From assembly GCF_019173455.1 (NCBI RefSeq), contig NZ_JADPQH010000001.1, positions 1,394,391-1,458,390 of the forward strand: a stretch of 64,000 bases of DNA. The letters run 5' to 3'. This stretch comes from Nesterenkonia sp. Act20 (GTDB taxonomy: Bacteria; Actinomycetota; Actinomycetes; Actinomycetales; Micrococcaceae). A program made the translations under genes and the position numbers. Below the pieces are notes generated by a model. That model was not told the DNA's origin and searched no databases. It saw only the letters and a list, made by a program, of their open reading frames with translations. Below are positions 26,422 through 36,600 of the stretch, in pieces. Positions within the stretch are counted from its first letter, which is position 1; every line of letters starts with the position of its first letter.

Positions 26422-27461
26422 CACTGGCCCAGCGTCTCCTCGATCTCCCCGGTGAGTTCATCCAAGGCGAAGATCTGCGCTTCAGGCGTCCCCAGTGAGA
26501 AGGCGTTCGCGAGGTCATCGGTGATCACCATGGAGCGCCCGTCCTCCACGGCGGGGATGCTGTTCCATCCCTCGTCCTCGGTGATCTCGGTGGCCTCGAT
26601 GAAGATCGGGAAACCGATGAGCAGGTCGGCGTCAAGAAGGTTCAGCTGCTCATCGGAGATGTTCACGCTGAACTCGCCCTCGCCACCCAGGTCGGCCACC
26701 TCGGCGTTCTGTTCGAAGCCGAGGTCCTGCATGAACTCCACGCGCCCGTCGGCCTCGGTGTAGGCGCCCCAGCCCTCTGCGGTGCGGGTGGCCACCGTGA
26801 CGGTCTGTCCAGCCCAGTCGGGGTGCTCCTCGGTGGCAGCGGCGAAGGCCTCGTCCTGCTCCGCAAGCATCTCCTCGCCAGCTTCGGGCTGACCCAGCGC
26901 GGTCGCGATCATCTGCACCTGCTCCGCAGAGTCGGTCAGGTAGTTCGCGCCACCCGGCGCGACCCCCACGGTCGGGGCTATGGAGCTCAGCCGGTCATAG
27001 CGCTCCTGGTCCCCGGAGCTGCGCACATCAAGGATCAGATCGGGTTCCAGGGCCGCGACCGCCTCATAGGAGAGCTCGAGCGTGCCGAGGATCTCGGGGT
27101 CCTCGCTGTAGGTGTTCTCCACCCAGGGCCCGATCCCGTTGGAGTCCTCGAAGCCGATCCAGTCGGAGGCGCCCACAGGCTCCACACCCAGGTCCAGGGC
27201 GACTTCCGCGTCTCCCCAGCCCAGTGCGACGACGCGCTGCGGTTCCTCCTCCACGGTGACCTCGCCGAACTCGGTCTCCACGGTGGCGGGGAAGGATCCT
27301 GCCGACTCTGCGCTCTCGGTGGACTCGCTCTCCTGAGCGCCGGCATCTTCCTCGGCCGAAGAGGAGCAGCTCGTCAGGGCGAGCAGGGCCGCCGCGGCGA
27401 CGGCGATCCCGGCCGCGGGTGTGCGAGTGAGCGAGGGTGAGACGGGGCGTGATCCGCGCAA
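26421..27461 (-). CDS. ferric-siderophore ABC transporter substrate-binding lipoprotein
   Basis: A 346-residue FecB/FepB-type binding protein. The signal peptide ends in lipobox LTSC, and an acidic Ser/Glu-rich linker follows. The binding domain has QRVVALGWGDAEVALDLGVEPVGA, YEAVAALEPDLILDV and YDRLSSIAPTV. I assign TTG at 27461: AGGAGG lies 6 nt upstream, the signal peptide then has normal length, and no internal Met exists. A longer reading from 27515 would run through the ribosome site. Divergent from the two permeases. Confidence 0.88.
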   Translation of the reverse strand: MRGSRPVSPSLTRTPAAGIAVAAAALLALTSCSSSAEEDAGAQESESTESAESAGSFPATVETEFGEVTVEEEPQRVVALGWGDAEVALDLGVEPVGASDWIGFEDSNGIGPWVENTYSEDPEILGTLELSYEAVAALEPDLILDVRSSGDQERYDRLSSIAPTVGVAPGGANYLTDSAEQVQMIATALGQPEAGEEMLAEQDEAFAAATEEHPDWAGQTVTVATRTAEGWGAYTEADGRVEFMQDLGFEQNAEVADLGGEGEFSVNISDEQLNLLDADLLIGFPIFIEATEITEDEGWNSIPAVEDGRSMVITDDLANAFSLGTPEAQIFALDELTGEIEETLGQ

Positions 27462-27559
27462 GAGGATCCTCCTAGTGGTGAAAGGATGTCGGGGGGGGCC
27501 GATTGACCGCCCCACCAGAATAGATCAAATTAGAGAACGAGACAGTACCTATTTTCTAC

Positions 27560-27573
27560 TAAGGCTAGACTCA
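27560..27573 (+). promoter_or_regulatory. IdeR/DtxR-like iron box overlapping the permease -10
   Basis: TAAGGCTAGACTCA compares with the DtxR/IdeR core AGGTTAGCCT at 8 of 10 positions (AGGCTAGACT). TAGACT at 27566-27571 also makes a good -10 for the permease ATG at 27581, so a bound iron repressor would block it. The binding-protein gene start on the other side is 99 bp away. Confidence 0.55.
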
Positions 27574-27580
27574 TCCCGGC

Positions 27581-28642
27581 ATGACGGCAGAATCACGCAC
27601 CCTGAGACGCCCCGGCATGCATCCGCATGCCCTGGGGCGCAGCGCCACGCCCAGGACCCGCTTCGCCCTGGTGGCGGGCGTGATCGTGCTGCTCCTGCTG
27701 TGCCTGGCGAGCATCAGCATCGGCAGTCGCGGCATCGGACTGGACACGGTCTGGGCCGCGTTGACCGGTGGAGAGGTCAGCGCCGCTGATGGCCATGCGA
27801 TCCTCGGACTGCGGGTCCCGCGCACCTTCGCCGCCGTCGTCGTCGGCGCTTCTCTGGCAGTGTCGGGGGCGCTGATGCAGTCGCTCACCCGCAATCCACT
27901 GGCCGAGCCCGGGCTGCTCGGGGTCTCCGCGGGCTCGGCCTTCGCGGTGGCGATCGCGATCGTGGGCTTCGGCATCACCGCCCCGCTGGGCTATATCTGG
28001 TTCGCTCTGGCGGGCGCGTTCTTCGCCACCGTCACCGTGGCGCTGATCGGCGGGATGTCCTCCGGACGAGTGGATCCGATGCGACTGGTGCTGGCCGGCG
28101 TCGCTCTCTCCGCAGTGCTCTCCGGGATCATCGGGGCCCTGCGCGTCTCGGACCCGCGCACCTTCAATGCGCTGCAGGTCTGGGAGGCTGGAATCCTGGC
28201 CGGTCGAGGCCTCGATGTCACGCTCACCGTGGCGCCGCTCGTCCTCGCCGCCCTGCTGGTGGCGCTTCCGCTGGGCAAGGGCCTGAACACGCTGGCGCTG
28301 GGCGATGAGCTGGCAGCAGCCCTGGGTGTCTCTCTCTGGAAGACCCGGGTGATGAGCATCCTGGCGATCACCGTGCTGGCCGGCGGTGCGGCCGCCATCG
28401 CCGGACCCATCGCCTTCATCGGTCTGATGGTGCCGCACGCCGCCCGCTGGTTCGCCGGGGCCGATCAGCGCTGGGTGCTGCTGCTCTCGATGGTCTTCGG
28501 TCCGATCCTCATGCTGACCGCTGACATCATCGCCCGGCTCATCGTCTGGCCCGGGGAGATGCCGGTGGGACTGGTCAGCGCGCTGATCGGCGCGCCCGTG
28601 CTGGTGCTGCTGATCCGGCGGCGGAAGGCGCTGAAGCTGTGA
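27581..28642 (+). CDS. FecCD-family siderophore ABC permease, first subunit
   Basis: A 353-residue permease of the BtuC/FecCD family with about nine or ten helices. Typical segments are LRVPRTFAAVVVGASLAVSGALMQSLTRNPLAEPGLLGVSAG (read as consecutive motifs) and GPIAFIGLMVPHAAR, the latter contacting the ATPase. It forms a heterodimer with the next gene, which it overlaps as GTGA. The upstream promoter carries the IdeR-like box. Confidence 0.92.
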   Translation: MTAESRTLRRPGMHPHALGRSATPRTRFALVAGVIVLLLLCLASISIGSRGIGLDTVWAALTGGEVSAADGHAILGLRVPRTFAAVVVGASLAVSGALMQSLTRNPLAEPGLLGVSAGSAFAVAIAIVGFGITAPLGYIWFALAGAFFATVTVALIGGMSSGRVDPMRLVLAGVALSAVLSGIIGALRVSDPRTFNALQVWEAGILAGRGLDVTLTVAPLVLAALLVALPLGKGLNTLALGDELAAALGVSLWKTRVMSILAITVLAGGAAAIAGPIAFIGLMVPHAARWFAGADQRWVLLLSMVFGPILMLTADIIARLIVWPGEMPVGLVSALIGAPVLVLLIRRRKALKL

Positions 28643-29682
28643 CGGCGGACCTGGACCCGCGCCCCGCGAGCGCCCCCCGGCTGACCCACCGGCCTGTCCG
28701 CTCGATGCTGGTGGCGGCCGGCCTGTGCCTGGCGCTGATCATCCTGACCATCATCGCGCTGGGGATGGGGGACTACCCGCTGAACCCATCGGAGGTGCTG
28801 ACCGCGCTGACCGGATCCGGGGACTTCGACTCCACGGTGGTGCTGCAATGGCGGCTGCCCCGGATCACCGCCGCACTGGTCTTCGGTGCCGCGCTCGCCG
28901 TCTCCGGAGCACTGTTCCAGACGCTGACGCGGAACCCGCTGGGCTCTCCTGACATCATCGGCTTCTCCACCGGCGCCTACACCGGCGTGCTGCTCGCCAC
29001 GGTCGGGATCGGCGGCGCGACGCTGGCGAACGGGCTCATCGGCACCGCCCTCGGGGCGCTGATCGGAGGCCTGGGCACGGCGCTGCTGGTCTACTTCCTG
29101 GCCTACCGCCAAGGCGTGCAGGGCTTCCGGCTGATCGTGGTGGGCATCGGTGTGACGGCCGCGCTGCACGCGGTGAACTCCTGGATCCTGCTGCGCGCCC
29201 AGACCGAGACCGCCATGAGCGCCGCGATCTGGGGCGCCGGGTCCCTGGGGCTGACCAGCTGGGCAGATGTCCTTCCAGCCATCGGGATCGTGCTGGCGGT
29301 GCTTCCGCTGCTGCTGATGACGGTGCGACCGCTGCGTCAGCTCGAACTCGGCGACGACGTCGCCGCCTCGCACGGCGTCCGGGTGGAGCCCACCCGGCTG
29401 GTGATCCTGGGAGTCGGGGTGCTGCTGACCGCTCTGGTCACCGCGGCCACCGGTCCCATTGCCTTCGTCGCGCTGGCGGCCCCGCAGATCGCCCGGCTGG
29501 TGGCGCGCTCCCCCGGCATCCCGCTCGTGCATTCGGCACTCATGGGAGCCCTGGTGCTGCTGGGCTCGGACATGATCGCGCAGCAGGCGCTGGCGCAGCC
29601 GATTCCGGTCGGCATGGTGACGGTGATCCTGGGAGGCGGCTACCTGGCGGCGCTGCTGGCGTACCAGGCGCGCCGGGACTGA
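28639..29682 (+). CDS. FecCD-family siderophore ABC permease, second subunit
   Basis: A 347-residue second permease subunit, start GTG 28639. Motifs match the first subunit: QWRLPRITAALVFGAALAVSGALFQ, TRNPLGSPDIIGFSTGA and GPIAFVALAAPQIARL. No ATPase gene follows; the only FecE-type ATPase in the window is at 39505-40296 on the other strand. Confidence 0.92.
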   Translation: MTADLDPRPASAPRLTHRPVRSMLVAAGLCLALIILTIIALGMGDYPLNPSEVLTALTGSGDFDSTVVLQWRLPRITAALVFGAALAVSGALFQTLTRNPLGSPDIIGFSTGAYTGVLLATVGIGGATLANGLIGTALGALIGGLGTALLVYFLAYRQGVQGFRLIVVGIGVTAALHAVNSWILLRAQTETAMSAAIWGAGSLGLTSWADVLPAIGIVLAVLPLLLMTVRPLRQLELGDDVAASHGVRVEPTRLVILGVGVLLTALVTAATGPIAFVALAAPQIARLVARSPGIPLVHSALMGALVLLGSDMIAQQALAQPIPVGMVTVILGGGYLAALLAYQARRD

Positions 29683-29716
29683 TCACTCCCCGCGGCGCAG
29701 CCCGTCAACAGGCACC

Positions 29717-31303
29717 TCAGCTGAGCCCGTCGTAGGTCAGCCGGCCGCCGAGCAGCGTGGCGGAGACTCCCATCTCGCGCAGGCCTGAGGCCGAGGGATC
29801 GGTCACCGTGTCGATCAGCGGATCGCTGTCCACCAGCACCAGATCGGCCACATCTCCGGTGCGGACCTGGACAGACGCGGTGCGCGTGGAAGCTGCCAGT
29901 GCCGTGGCCGGGTCGAGCCGCTGCTCGGGGTGCCAGGGGGTGCGCCCGTCCCGGCTTCTCCCGACTGCGGCAGCCATCGCCACCCAGGGATCAAGCGGCG
30001 CCACCGGGGCGTCGGAGCCCAGCCGCAGCTTCACGCCCGCGCGGCGCATCGCCTCCAGCGGGAATGCACGGTCGGTGCGCCCGGCCCAGAAGGCGTCGGC
30101 AACGTCTCGGTCATCCATCGCATGCTCGGGCTGGACGCTGGCGGTCAGGCCGAGCTGCGCGAAGCGCGGGATGTCCTCCCAGCGCAGCAGCTGTGCATGT
30201 TCGATCACCCCGGGCATCCGCAGCGCCTCGAAGGCATCGAGCACGGCGGTGTTCGCGCGGTCACCGATCGCGTGGATGGCCGCGGCGATCTGGGCGTCCC
30301 GCGCCCTGCCCATCACCTCCTGGAGCTCCTCCAGCGGCACGGTCTGCATCCCGCAGCTGTGCGGGTGCATCAGGTCCAGATCGGGGTACGGCTCCCAGCA
30401 CCACGCCGTCCGCGTGTTCAGGGAACCGTCCGAGATGACCTTCAGCGGGCCCATGGTCACCAGACCACGATCGTCGAGCACATCGCCGGTCTTCAGCCCG
30501 GCAGCGATCGCCGCCTCCAGGAAGTCGGGCCACACCGAGACCTCCACGCGCAGCGAGTCCACCCCGGCTGCGGTGCGCACGGGCCACTGAGCGATGTTGT
30601 CGGCGTTCTCGAACTCGACGATCCCGACCACTCCGCGCCGGGCCGCATCGGCTGCGGTCTTGGCGTAGATCTCGTGGGTCAGCGCCGAGGGGTCCTGCAG
30701 CTGGTCCATCACCGCGAAGGACTCCCCTTCGCGGAGCAGCCCGCTGGCGTCCGTGGACACGTCGAGCTTCGCCTGCAGCGCGGAGTTCAGCCACATGCAG
30801 TGCAGATCACCGCTGATCAGACCCACCGGCACGGACCCGGTGGCTTCGTCGAGGCTGGCGAGCGTCGGCAGATCAGGCCAGAGTCCGTCACGGAACCCAT
30901 AGCCGACGACGCCGGAGCTCGCCGCCTGTGCATCGTCGGCCAACGCACCGCGGACCAGCTGGAGCACGTCTGCGGCACTGTTGGTGTCTGCGAGGTCGAG
31001 GCGCTGGCGCTGGATGACCCACTGGGTGAAGTGGACGTGGTGATCCCAGAGTCCGGGGATCAGGAACCGCCCCGCTGCGTCGATGCTCGTGGCGGGAGTC
31101 GGAGCGGCGGCTCCGGCGGCGGGGTCCGGGGCGGGCGAGCCCGCCGGGACCAGCGCGATCACGCGGCCCTGTGCCAGGTGGGCGTCGAGAAGCACGCCCC
31201 CGCCCGCAAGGCGCACGTTGCGCAGCACGAGCGGCTCCGGCGTCGCGCTCGGGGTGGAACTCACTCGGGCGCCCACGGCTGTGTGCATGGTCCGTCCGCT
31301 CAT
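29717..31303 (-). CDS. YtcJ-type metal-dependent amidohydrolase
   Basis: A 528-residue amidohydrolase_3 protein (PF07969). The metal site starts at LIPGLWDHHVHFTQW (HxH). Further ligands are in AAIHAIGDRANTAVLDA (His), HAQLLRWEDIPRF and LRLGSDAPVAPLDPW (Asp). The C-terminus ADLVLVDSDPL closes the beta-sandwich. The substrate is unknown; the group hydrolyses amides, N-acyl compounds or carbamates. ATG 31303 overlaps the upstream gene's stop as ATGA; the frame open upstream is only an overlap with that gene. Confidence 0.85.
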   Translation of the reverse strand: MSGRTMHTAVGARVSSTPSATPEPLVLRNVRLAGGGVLLDAHLAQGRVIALVPAGSPAPDPAAGAAAPTPATSIDAAGRFLIPGLWDHHVHFTQWVIQRQRLDLADTNSAADVLQLVRGALADDAQAASSGVVGYGFRDGLWPDLPTLASLDEATGSVPVGLISGDLHCMWLNSALQAKLDVSTDASGLLREGESFAVMDQLQDPSALTHEIYAKTAADAARRGVVGIVEFENADNIAQWPVRTAAGVDSLRVEVSVWPDFLEAAIAAGLKTGDVLDDRGLVTMGPLKVISDGSLNTRTAWCWEPYPDLDLMHPHSCGMQTVPLEELQEVMGRARDAQIAAAIHAIGDRANTAVLDAFEALRMPGVIEHAQLLRWEDIPRFAQLGLTASVQPEHAMDDRDVADAFWAGRTDRAFPLEAMRRAGVKLRLGSDAPVAPLDPWVAMAAAVGRSRDGRTPWHPEQRLDPATALAASTRTASVQVRTGDVADLVLVDSDPLIDTVTDPSASGLREMGVSATLLGGRLTYDGLS

Positions 31304-31995
31304 GCGGAGCCCCCGAGCTTCCCGGTGTTCAGCTTTCCGGTGTTCAGCTTCTCGGTGTTGACGCGTTCCATCCGATCTGCGAGCGCCGGGCTGGAGTACG
31401 GCCCTGGTGCACGCAGCTGCTCGATGATGTTGCGCACAGATTTTGCGGGCTTGTCCTGGTTCATCTTCTCCTTGGCCTCGATGCGGGTGATCCGCATCCG
31501 GAATCCGACCGTCCCGCGCACGATCCGCCGGGCGTATTCGCTGTTCTCCTCGGTGGCGTCGAGCAGGTGCGGGTCGGGCAGCGGCGACTCGAAATGTTCC
31601 ACCAATCGGTGCAGCACTGCGAGATTCTCCGCGTCCGAGAGCACCTCGGGCACGCCATAGAGGTGGGCAGTGACGAAGTTCCAGGTGGGCACGTTGGGAC
31701 GGTAGCCGTACCAGCTCGGCGAGATATAACCGTGGGGCCCCTGGATGATGGCCAGCAGCTCGCCAGAATCGCCGTCGCCGCCCAGCCCGAGCTTGACCTC
31801 GTCGGGCCGCCCCACGTGGCTGAGCAAGACGAGCTCGTCGTCGTCGCCGGCTGCCTGCTCTTCGAGCATCACCGGATAGTGCGAGGCGGTGAGCCCGGCC
31901 GGGGTGTTCGCCACGAAGGTGCACCACGGGTGCGCCCTGATGAGTTCCTTGATGCCCTCAAGGTCGTCGAGGGCGTAGTCAGGGTTATGGCGCAT
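31300..31995 (-). CDS. FMN-binding negative transcriptional regulator, PaiB-like
   Basis: A 231-residue PaiB-family protein (PF04299), a flavin-reductase-like split barrel. Typical parts are MRHNPDYALDDLEGIKELI, ANTPAGLTASHYPVML, QGPHGYISPSWY and VPTWNFVTAHLYG. PaiB was described as a repressor in Bacillus, but many relatives may be enzymes. ATG 31995 lies 6 nt after TATCCT, so the mRNA is probably leaderless. The C-terminus ends in a repeated LNTGK motif encoded by 15-bp repeats. Coupled to the amidohydrolase. Confidence 0.86.
   Translation of the reverse strand: MRHNPDYALDDLEGIKELIRAHPWCTFVANTPAGLTASHYPVMLEEQAAGDDDELVLLSHVGRPDEVKLGLGGDGDSGELLAIIQGPHGYISPSWYGYRPNVPTWNFVTAHLYGVPEVLSDAENLAVLHRLVEHFESPLPDPHLLDATEENSEYARRIVRGTVGFRMRITRIEAKEKMNQDKPAKSVRNIIEQLRAPGPYSSPALADRMERVNTEKLNTGKLNTGKLGGSA
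31319..31363. repeat. three imperfect 15-bp in-frame repeats at the PaiB-like gene end
   Basis: Units at 31319-31333, 31334-31348 and 31349-31363 (TTCCCGGTGTTCAGC, TTTCCGGTGTTCAGC, TTCTCGGTGTTGACG). They encode NTEKL, NTGKL and NTGKL. The period is a multiple of three, so it lengthens the tail without a frame change. Confidence 0.8.
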
Positions 31996-32050
31996 CCCAC
32001 TAGGATAGGGAGCTGCCTCGACCGCCTCCAATTTCTAAGGATTCACGACG

Positions 32051-33655
32051 ATGCATCCCCGCGGGATCCCCGCCGCTCCGGCACCGCTGCGCCGCGAGGA
32101 GATCCTGGATCGGGCTGCGGGACTGCCGGAGGCCCACCACTATCCGAGCGTCGATGAGCTGCATCAGACCTTCGCCGACCTGGAGGCCGCGCATCCGGAG
32201 CTGATGAGCGTCAGACAGCTCGGCCATTCGCGCGCCGGGGACCCGATCCTGCTCTACACCGTGCACGGCGGGCCGACCGCCGAGCTGAGCGGCCTGCTCG
32301 CCGGGGGCGTGCACCCGAATGAGCCGATCGGTTCCTGGACGATGCTGCATCTCGCCCGCGAGCTGCTCGGAGATCCGGACCTGCGCGGTCGGCTGGGCAC
32401 CAGCTGGCACTTCCTGCCCTGCGCGGACCCCGATTCCATGCGACTCAACGAGGGCTGGTTCCAGAGCCCGGGTGAGCGGAGTCGGTACTTCCAGCACTTC
32501 TACCGTCCCGCCGGACCGGAACAGGTGGAGTGGACGTTTCCGTTCAAGTACAAGAGCGCGCATTTCGATGCGATGCTGCCCGAGACCCGGGCGCTGCAGC
32601 GGGCGATCGATCTGAGCCGACCTGACTTCTATATGCCGCTGCACAACGCGGAGGCCGGCGGAGCGTATTTCTACCTCTCGGACGCGATGCAGCCGCTGCA
32701 CGAGCTGCTCGGCGAGCTCCCACAGGCACTCGGAGTCCCGCTGCACCGAGGAGAGCCCGAAGGCGCGCATTTCGAGGTGTTGGCGCCGGGGATCTTCGCC
32801 ATGGGCACGCTCGAGGAGGCCTATGACTGGATGGAGGCACTGGGCCTCGACCCCTTTCCGGAGGGTTCGGCCGGTGAATCCTCCACGGGATACGCGAGAA
32901 CCCATGGCACGATCTCGATGGTGGCGGAGATGCCGCTGTGGAAGCATCCCGGCGCCGACGACGTCACCCCCACGCAGCGCAGCTATGCGTGGCTGCTGCA
33001 GGACCAGGCCGAGGAGCTCGCGGCCGCGGGAGACCTGCTCATGGATCTGCTGGGTCGCTTCGACGAGCTCCCTCGAACGCAGGAGCCCGCCGCGCCCCCG
33101 CTGCTGCGCGCCAGCCGCGCCTTCCTGCCGCTGCTGTCCCATGCTGCACAGTCTCAGCGCGCCCGCGCCGGCGAGGCGGCGTCACAGCGCCTCGCCACGG
33201 TGGCAGAGATCCACGGGGTCCAGGGAATCCTTCACATGCTCCGGCTGCGCTTCGGCGGGATGTTCCTCCGCGCGCTCCGGGACGCGGCGAATGAGGAGGC
33301 GGGCGAGCGGCCGGGCGCGGCGGCTGGCGAGCGGCCCAGCACCGGCGCGCTCGTCACGCCCCTCGTCACGCCCCTCGTCACTGCCCTCGTCTCCGAGCTC
33401 GAGCCGGTCTACGCGCGCTGGCTGGACGAGGCGCTCACCGAGGAGGCCGATCTACAGGTCATCCCAATCCAGGATGCGGCCGGCCTGCAATACGGCTCGG
33501 TCCTGGCACTGGCCGCGCATACGCTGCGCCAGCGCCAGGAGCTCGCTGACCCGCACCTGATCAGCGCGCCTGGACCAGCTCCTGCGCGAGCCGGTGGAAG
33601 TCCCGTGCCGGGTTGCCGAAGCGGTGCAGGGTCATCGACACCGCCTGCTCCTTGA
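32051..33655 (+). CDS. M14-family zinc carboxypeptidase
   Basis: A 534-residue cytosolic-looking M14 peptidase with no signal peptide. The zinc HxxE motif is GVHPNEPIG, and the substrate-side segment is LPCADPDSMRLNEGW. The third ligand candidate is in YMPLHNAEAGGAYFYLS. The C-terminal part (after about 400) is low complexity, with GERPG and ALVTPLVTP repeats. The stop at 33655 lies 95 bp inside the convergent putA gene, so the last 30 or so residues (Pro/Ala/Gly/Ser-rich) may be an added read-through tail. Divergent from the PaiB-like gene. Confidence 0.8.
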   Translation: MHPRGIPAAPAPLRREEILDRAAGLPEAHHYPSVDELHQTFADLEAAHPELMSVRQLGHSRAGDPILLYTVHGGPTAELSGLLAGGVHPNEPIGSWTMLHLARELLGDPDLRGRLGTSWHFLPCADPDSMRLNEGWFQSPGERSRYFQHFYRPAGPEQVEWTFPFKYKSAHFDAMLPETRALQRAIDLSRPDFYMPLHNAEAGGAYFYLSDAMQPLHELLGELPQALGVPLHRGEPEGAHFEVLAPGIFAMGTLEEAYDWMEALGLDPFPEGSAGESSTGYARTHGTISMVAEMPLWKHPGADDVTPTQRSYAWLLQDQAEELAAAGDLLMDLLGRFDELPRTQEPAAPPLLRASRAFLPLLSHAAQSQRARAGEAASQRLATVAEIHGVQGILHMLRLRFGGMFLRALRDAANEEAGERPGAAAGERPSTGALVTPLVTPLVTALVSELEPVYARWLDEALTEEADLQVIPIQDAAGLQYGSVLALAAHTLRQRQELADPHLISAPGPAPARAGGSPVPGCRSGAGSSTPPAP

Positions 33656-36600
33656 CCCAGTAGCGCAGCTCCACCCGACCGGATGCCGTCACTTCATCGG
33701 CGAGCAGAGCGACCTCGGGGCGCTCCGCCAGCTGCTGCTGGAGCTTGAGGTCCAGCGTCCCGACCATGCGCATTCGCACCCCGACGCCCCGATCGTAGGC
33801 ACCGTCGGCCAGCTCGGTGGAGAATCTGCGCGCAGACTCCTCCTGGACCCGCAGGTCCATGGCGCGCCGTCCCAGCTCCACGGCCTTCGCGGTCTTGCCC
33901 GGGAGCCCGGGCTCCGCCGAGATCTCCACGGAGGCACCCGCACGCTGCGCGGCCAGCAGGACGCGCAGCACCTGCGCCGCCGAGGCATCGACGCCCACGC
34001 GCAGCAGCACGTCTTCGCCCAGGTAGCGGAAGATGTTCGCCTCGCTGTCCAGCCCGGTGTGGTCCTTGGGCTGGCCGAACTCCTCGGTCCACCAGTGCTG
34101 ATCATCGGCCGCGGCGGCGGCGAGCCAGGCCCGGTCGGCCCCGGAGACCACTCCGCTGCTGACCGCCAGGTCCAGCAGGGACCGCACCTCGGGAGCCAGT
34201 GCTGCGCCCGAGGACCCACTGGTGACCGAACCGGCACTCCCGGCGTCGTCGTCCTCCCAGCGGCCGAAGAGCATCACGTAGTTGGGGCCGCCGGCCTTGG
34301 AGCCGAGGCCCACCGAAGACTGCTTCCAGCCGCCGAAGGACTGGCGCTGCACGATGGCGCCGGTGATCCCGCGGTTCACGTAGGCGTTGCCCACCTGCAC
34401 GCGGCTCAGCCAATCGCTCACCTCAGCGGGCTCCAGCGAATGGATGCCGCCGGTGAGTCCGAAGTCGACCTGGTTCTGCAGCGCGATGGCCTCATCGAGG
34501 TCCGCAGCATCCATCAGGCCCAGCACGGGGCCGAAGACCTCGGTCAGGTGGAAGAACGATCCCGGCTTGACCCCGTCCTTGATGCCTGGTGACCAGAGCA
34601 GCCCGGTGTCGTCGAGCTGCTTGGGCTCCAGCAGCCAGGACTCACCGGGCTCGAGTGAGGTCAGCGCGCGCTGCAGCTTGTCGCTGGGCTCCTCGGTGAG
34701 CGGGCCCACCGTGGCGGAGAGGTTGCTCGGCCAGTCCACCACCATCGAGGAGGCGGCATCGACGAGCTGTCGGCGGAACCGCTCCGAGTCGTAGACGCTG
34801 CCGACCAGGATGCCCAGCGATGCGGCGGAACACTTCTGCCCGGCATGTCCGAAGGCGGAGGTCACCAGATCGGCCACTGCAAGATCACGGTCGGCGGAGG
34901 GGGTGATGACCAGGGAGTTCTTCCCCGAGGTCTCCGCGTTGATCTGCAGCTGCGGCTTCCAGGAGCGGAACATCGCGGCGGTCTCGGAGGCACCGGTGAG
35001 GATCACTCGATCCACCCCGTCATGGGAGACCAGGCGCTTGCCGTCCTCACCCTCAAACGGGTAGACGCCATGGAGCACCTCGCGGGGCACACCGGCCTCC
35101 CAGAGCGCCTCGAGGATCGTCATGGAGCAGTGCGGGGTGTGATTCGAGGGCTTATGGATCACTGCGGCACCGGCCGCGAGCGCCGCAAAGGTGCCACCCG
35201 CGGGGATCGCCAGCGGGAAGTTCCAGGGCGGGGTGATCAGCACGAGCCGGTCGGGGATGAAGGTGGCATGTTCGACCTGCTCGATCTTCAGCGCGCTGTG
35301 TGCGTAGTAGCGGGCGAAGTCGATGGCCTCGGAGATCTCCGGGTCGGTCTGCGCCACCGATTTGCCCACTTCGGCTGCGGCGATGGAAACCAGGTGACCA
35401 CGGCGCGAGGCAAGGATGTCGGCAGCCCGGTAGAGGATGCGAGCACGTTCGACGGCGGGGCGCGCCGCCCACTTCTCCCCGGCTGCGCGAGCCTGGGCGA
35501 CGAGTTCGTCGATGCCGTCGCCGCTGATCTTCTCCGGCAGCGACTGCTTCTCCAGCCATCCGGTCTCGCCCGCACGGGCCAGCGCCTCGGCGGCCCAGCG
35601 CTGGTTCGCCGGCAGAGCAGGGTCCGTGTCGGGCTCATTGATGAAGTCGGGCAGCGGTGCGTCCTTCGCCGCCTGAGCCGCCAGGGTCTCAGCTGAGCGG
35701 TCTTGGACATGGGCGGGGCGCGGCGCCGTGTGCCCGTTCGTGTCCAGGATCTCTTCGAGCAGCTGCAGGGACTCCCGGAAGCGCTTGGCCTCGCGCTCGA
35801 AGACCTCGCTGCCGCGGCCGGAGGCGTCAACCTCGAGTTCGAAGATGCCGGACATGAAGTTCTCGCTCGCGGCGTTCTCCTCCAGCCGACGGACCAGATA
35901 GGAGATGGCGACGTCGAACTCGGCAGGGCGCACGGCCGGAACGTAGAGCAGGAGCTGGCCGACGTCAGCGCTCACCGCTTCTGCCTGCTCCGTGGCCATG
36001 CCCTGGAGCATCTCGAACTCCATCTGCTCGGTCACGCCGCGCTGGGCGCCGAGCAGATGCGCGAAGGCGATGTCGAAGAGGTTGTGCCCGGCCACGCCGA
36101 TACGCACGCCGGACATGTTCTCACTGGTCAGCAGCCAGTGCAGGACCAGCTTGTAGTTGGCATCGGTGGCCTCCTTGGAGTCGCAGGTGACCTGCGGCCA
36201 GCCGGCGATCTCGGCATGGACCTTCTCCACCGCGAGGTTCGCGCCCTTGACCAGGCGGATCTTGATCCCGGCTCCCCCGGAGGCGACCCGGGCGTTGGCG
36301 AATTCGGCGAGCTCCTGGACTGCTCCCAGTGCGTCGGGCAGATAGGCCTGCAGGACGATGCCGCCTTCGTAGTGCTGCAGTTCGGGACGGGAGAGCAGGG
36401 TCTTGAACACCGCGATGGTGAGGTTCAGATCGCGGTACTCCTCCATGTCCAGGTTGATGAACTTGGATCCTGCAGGGGCTTTGGCGGCCTCCTGGTACAT
36501 CGGGATCAGCCGCTCGACCACATAGTCGACGGTCGCCTGGAAGCCCCACATGGAGATCTGTGAGGCGATGGAGGAGACCTTGATGGAGACATAGTCGACG

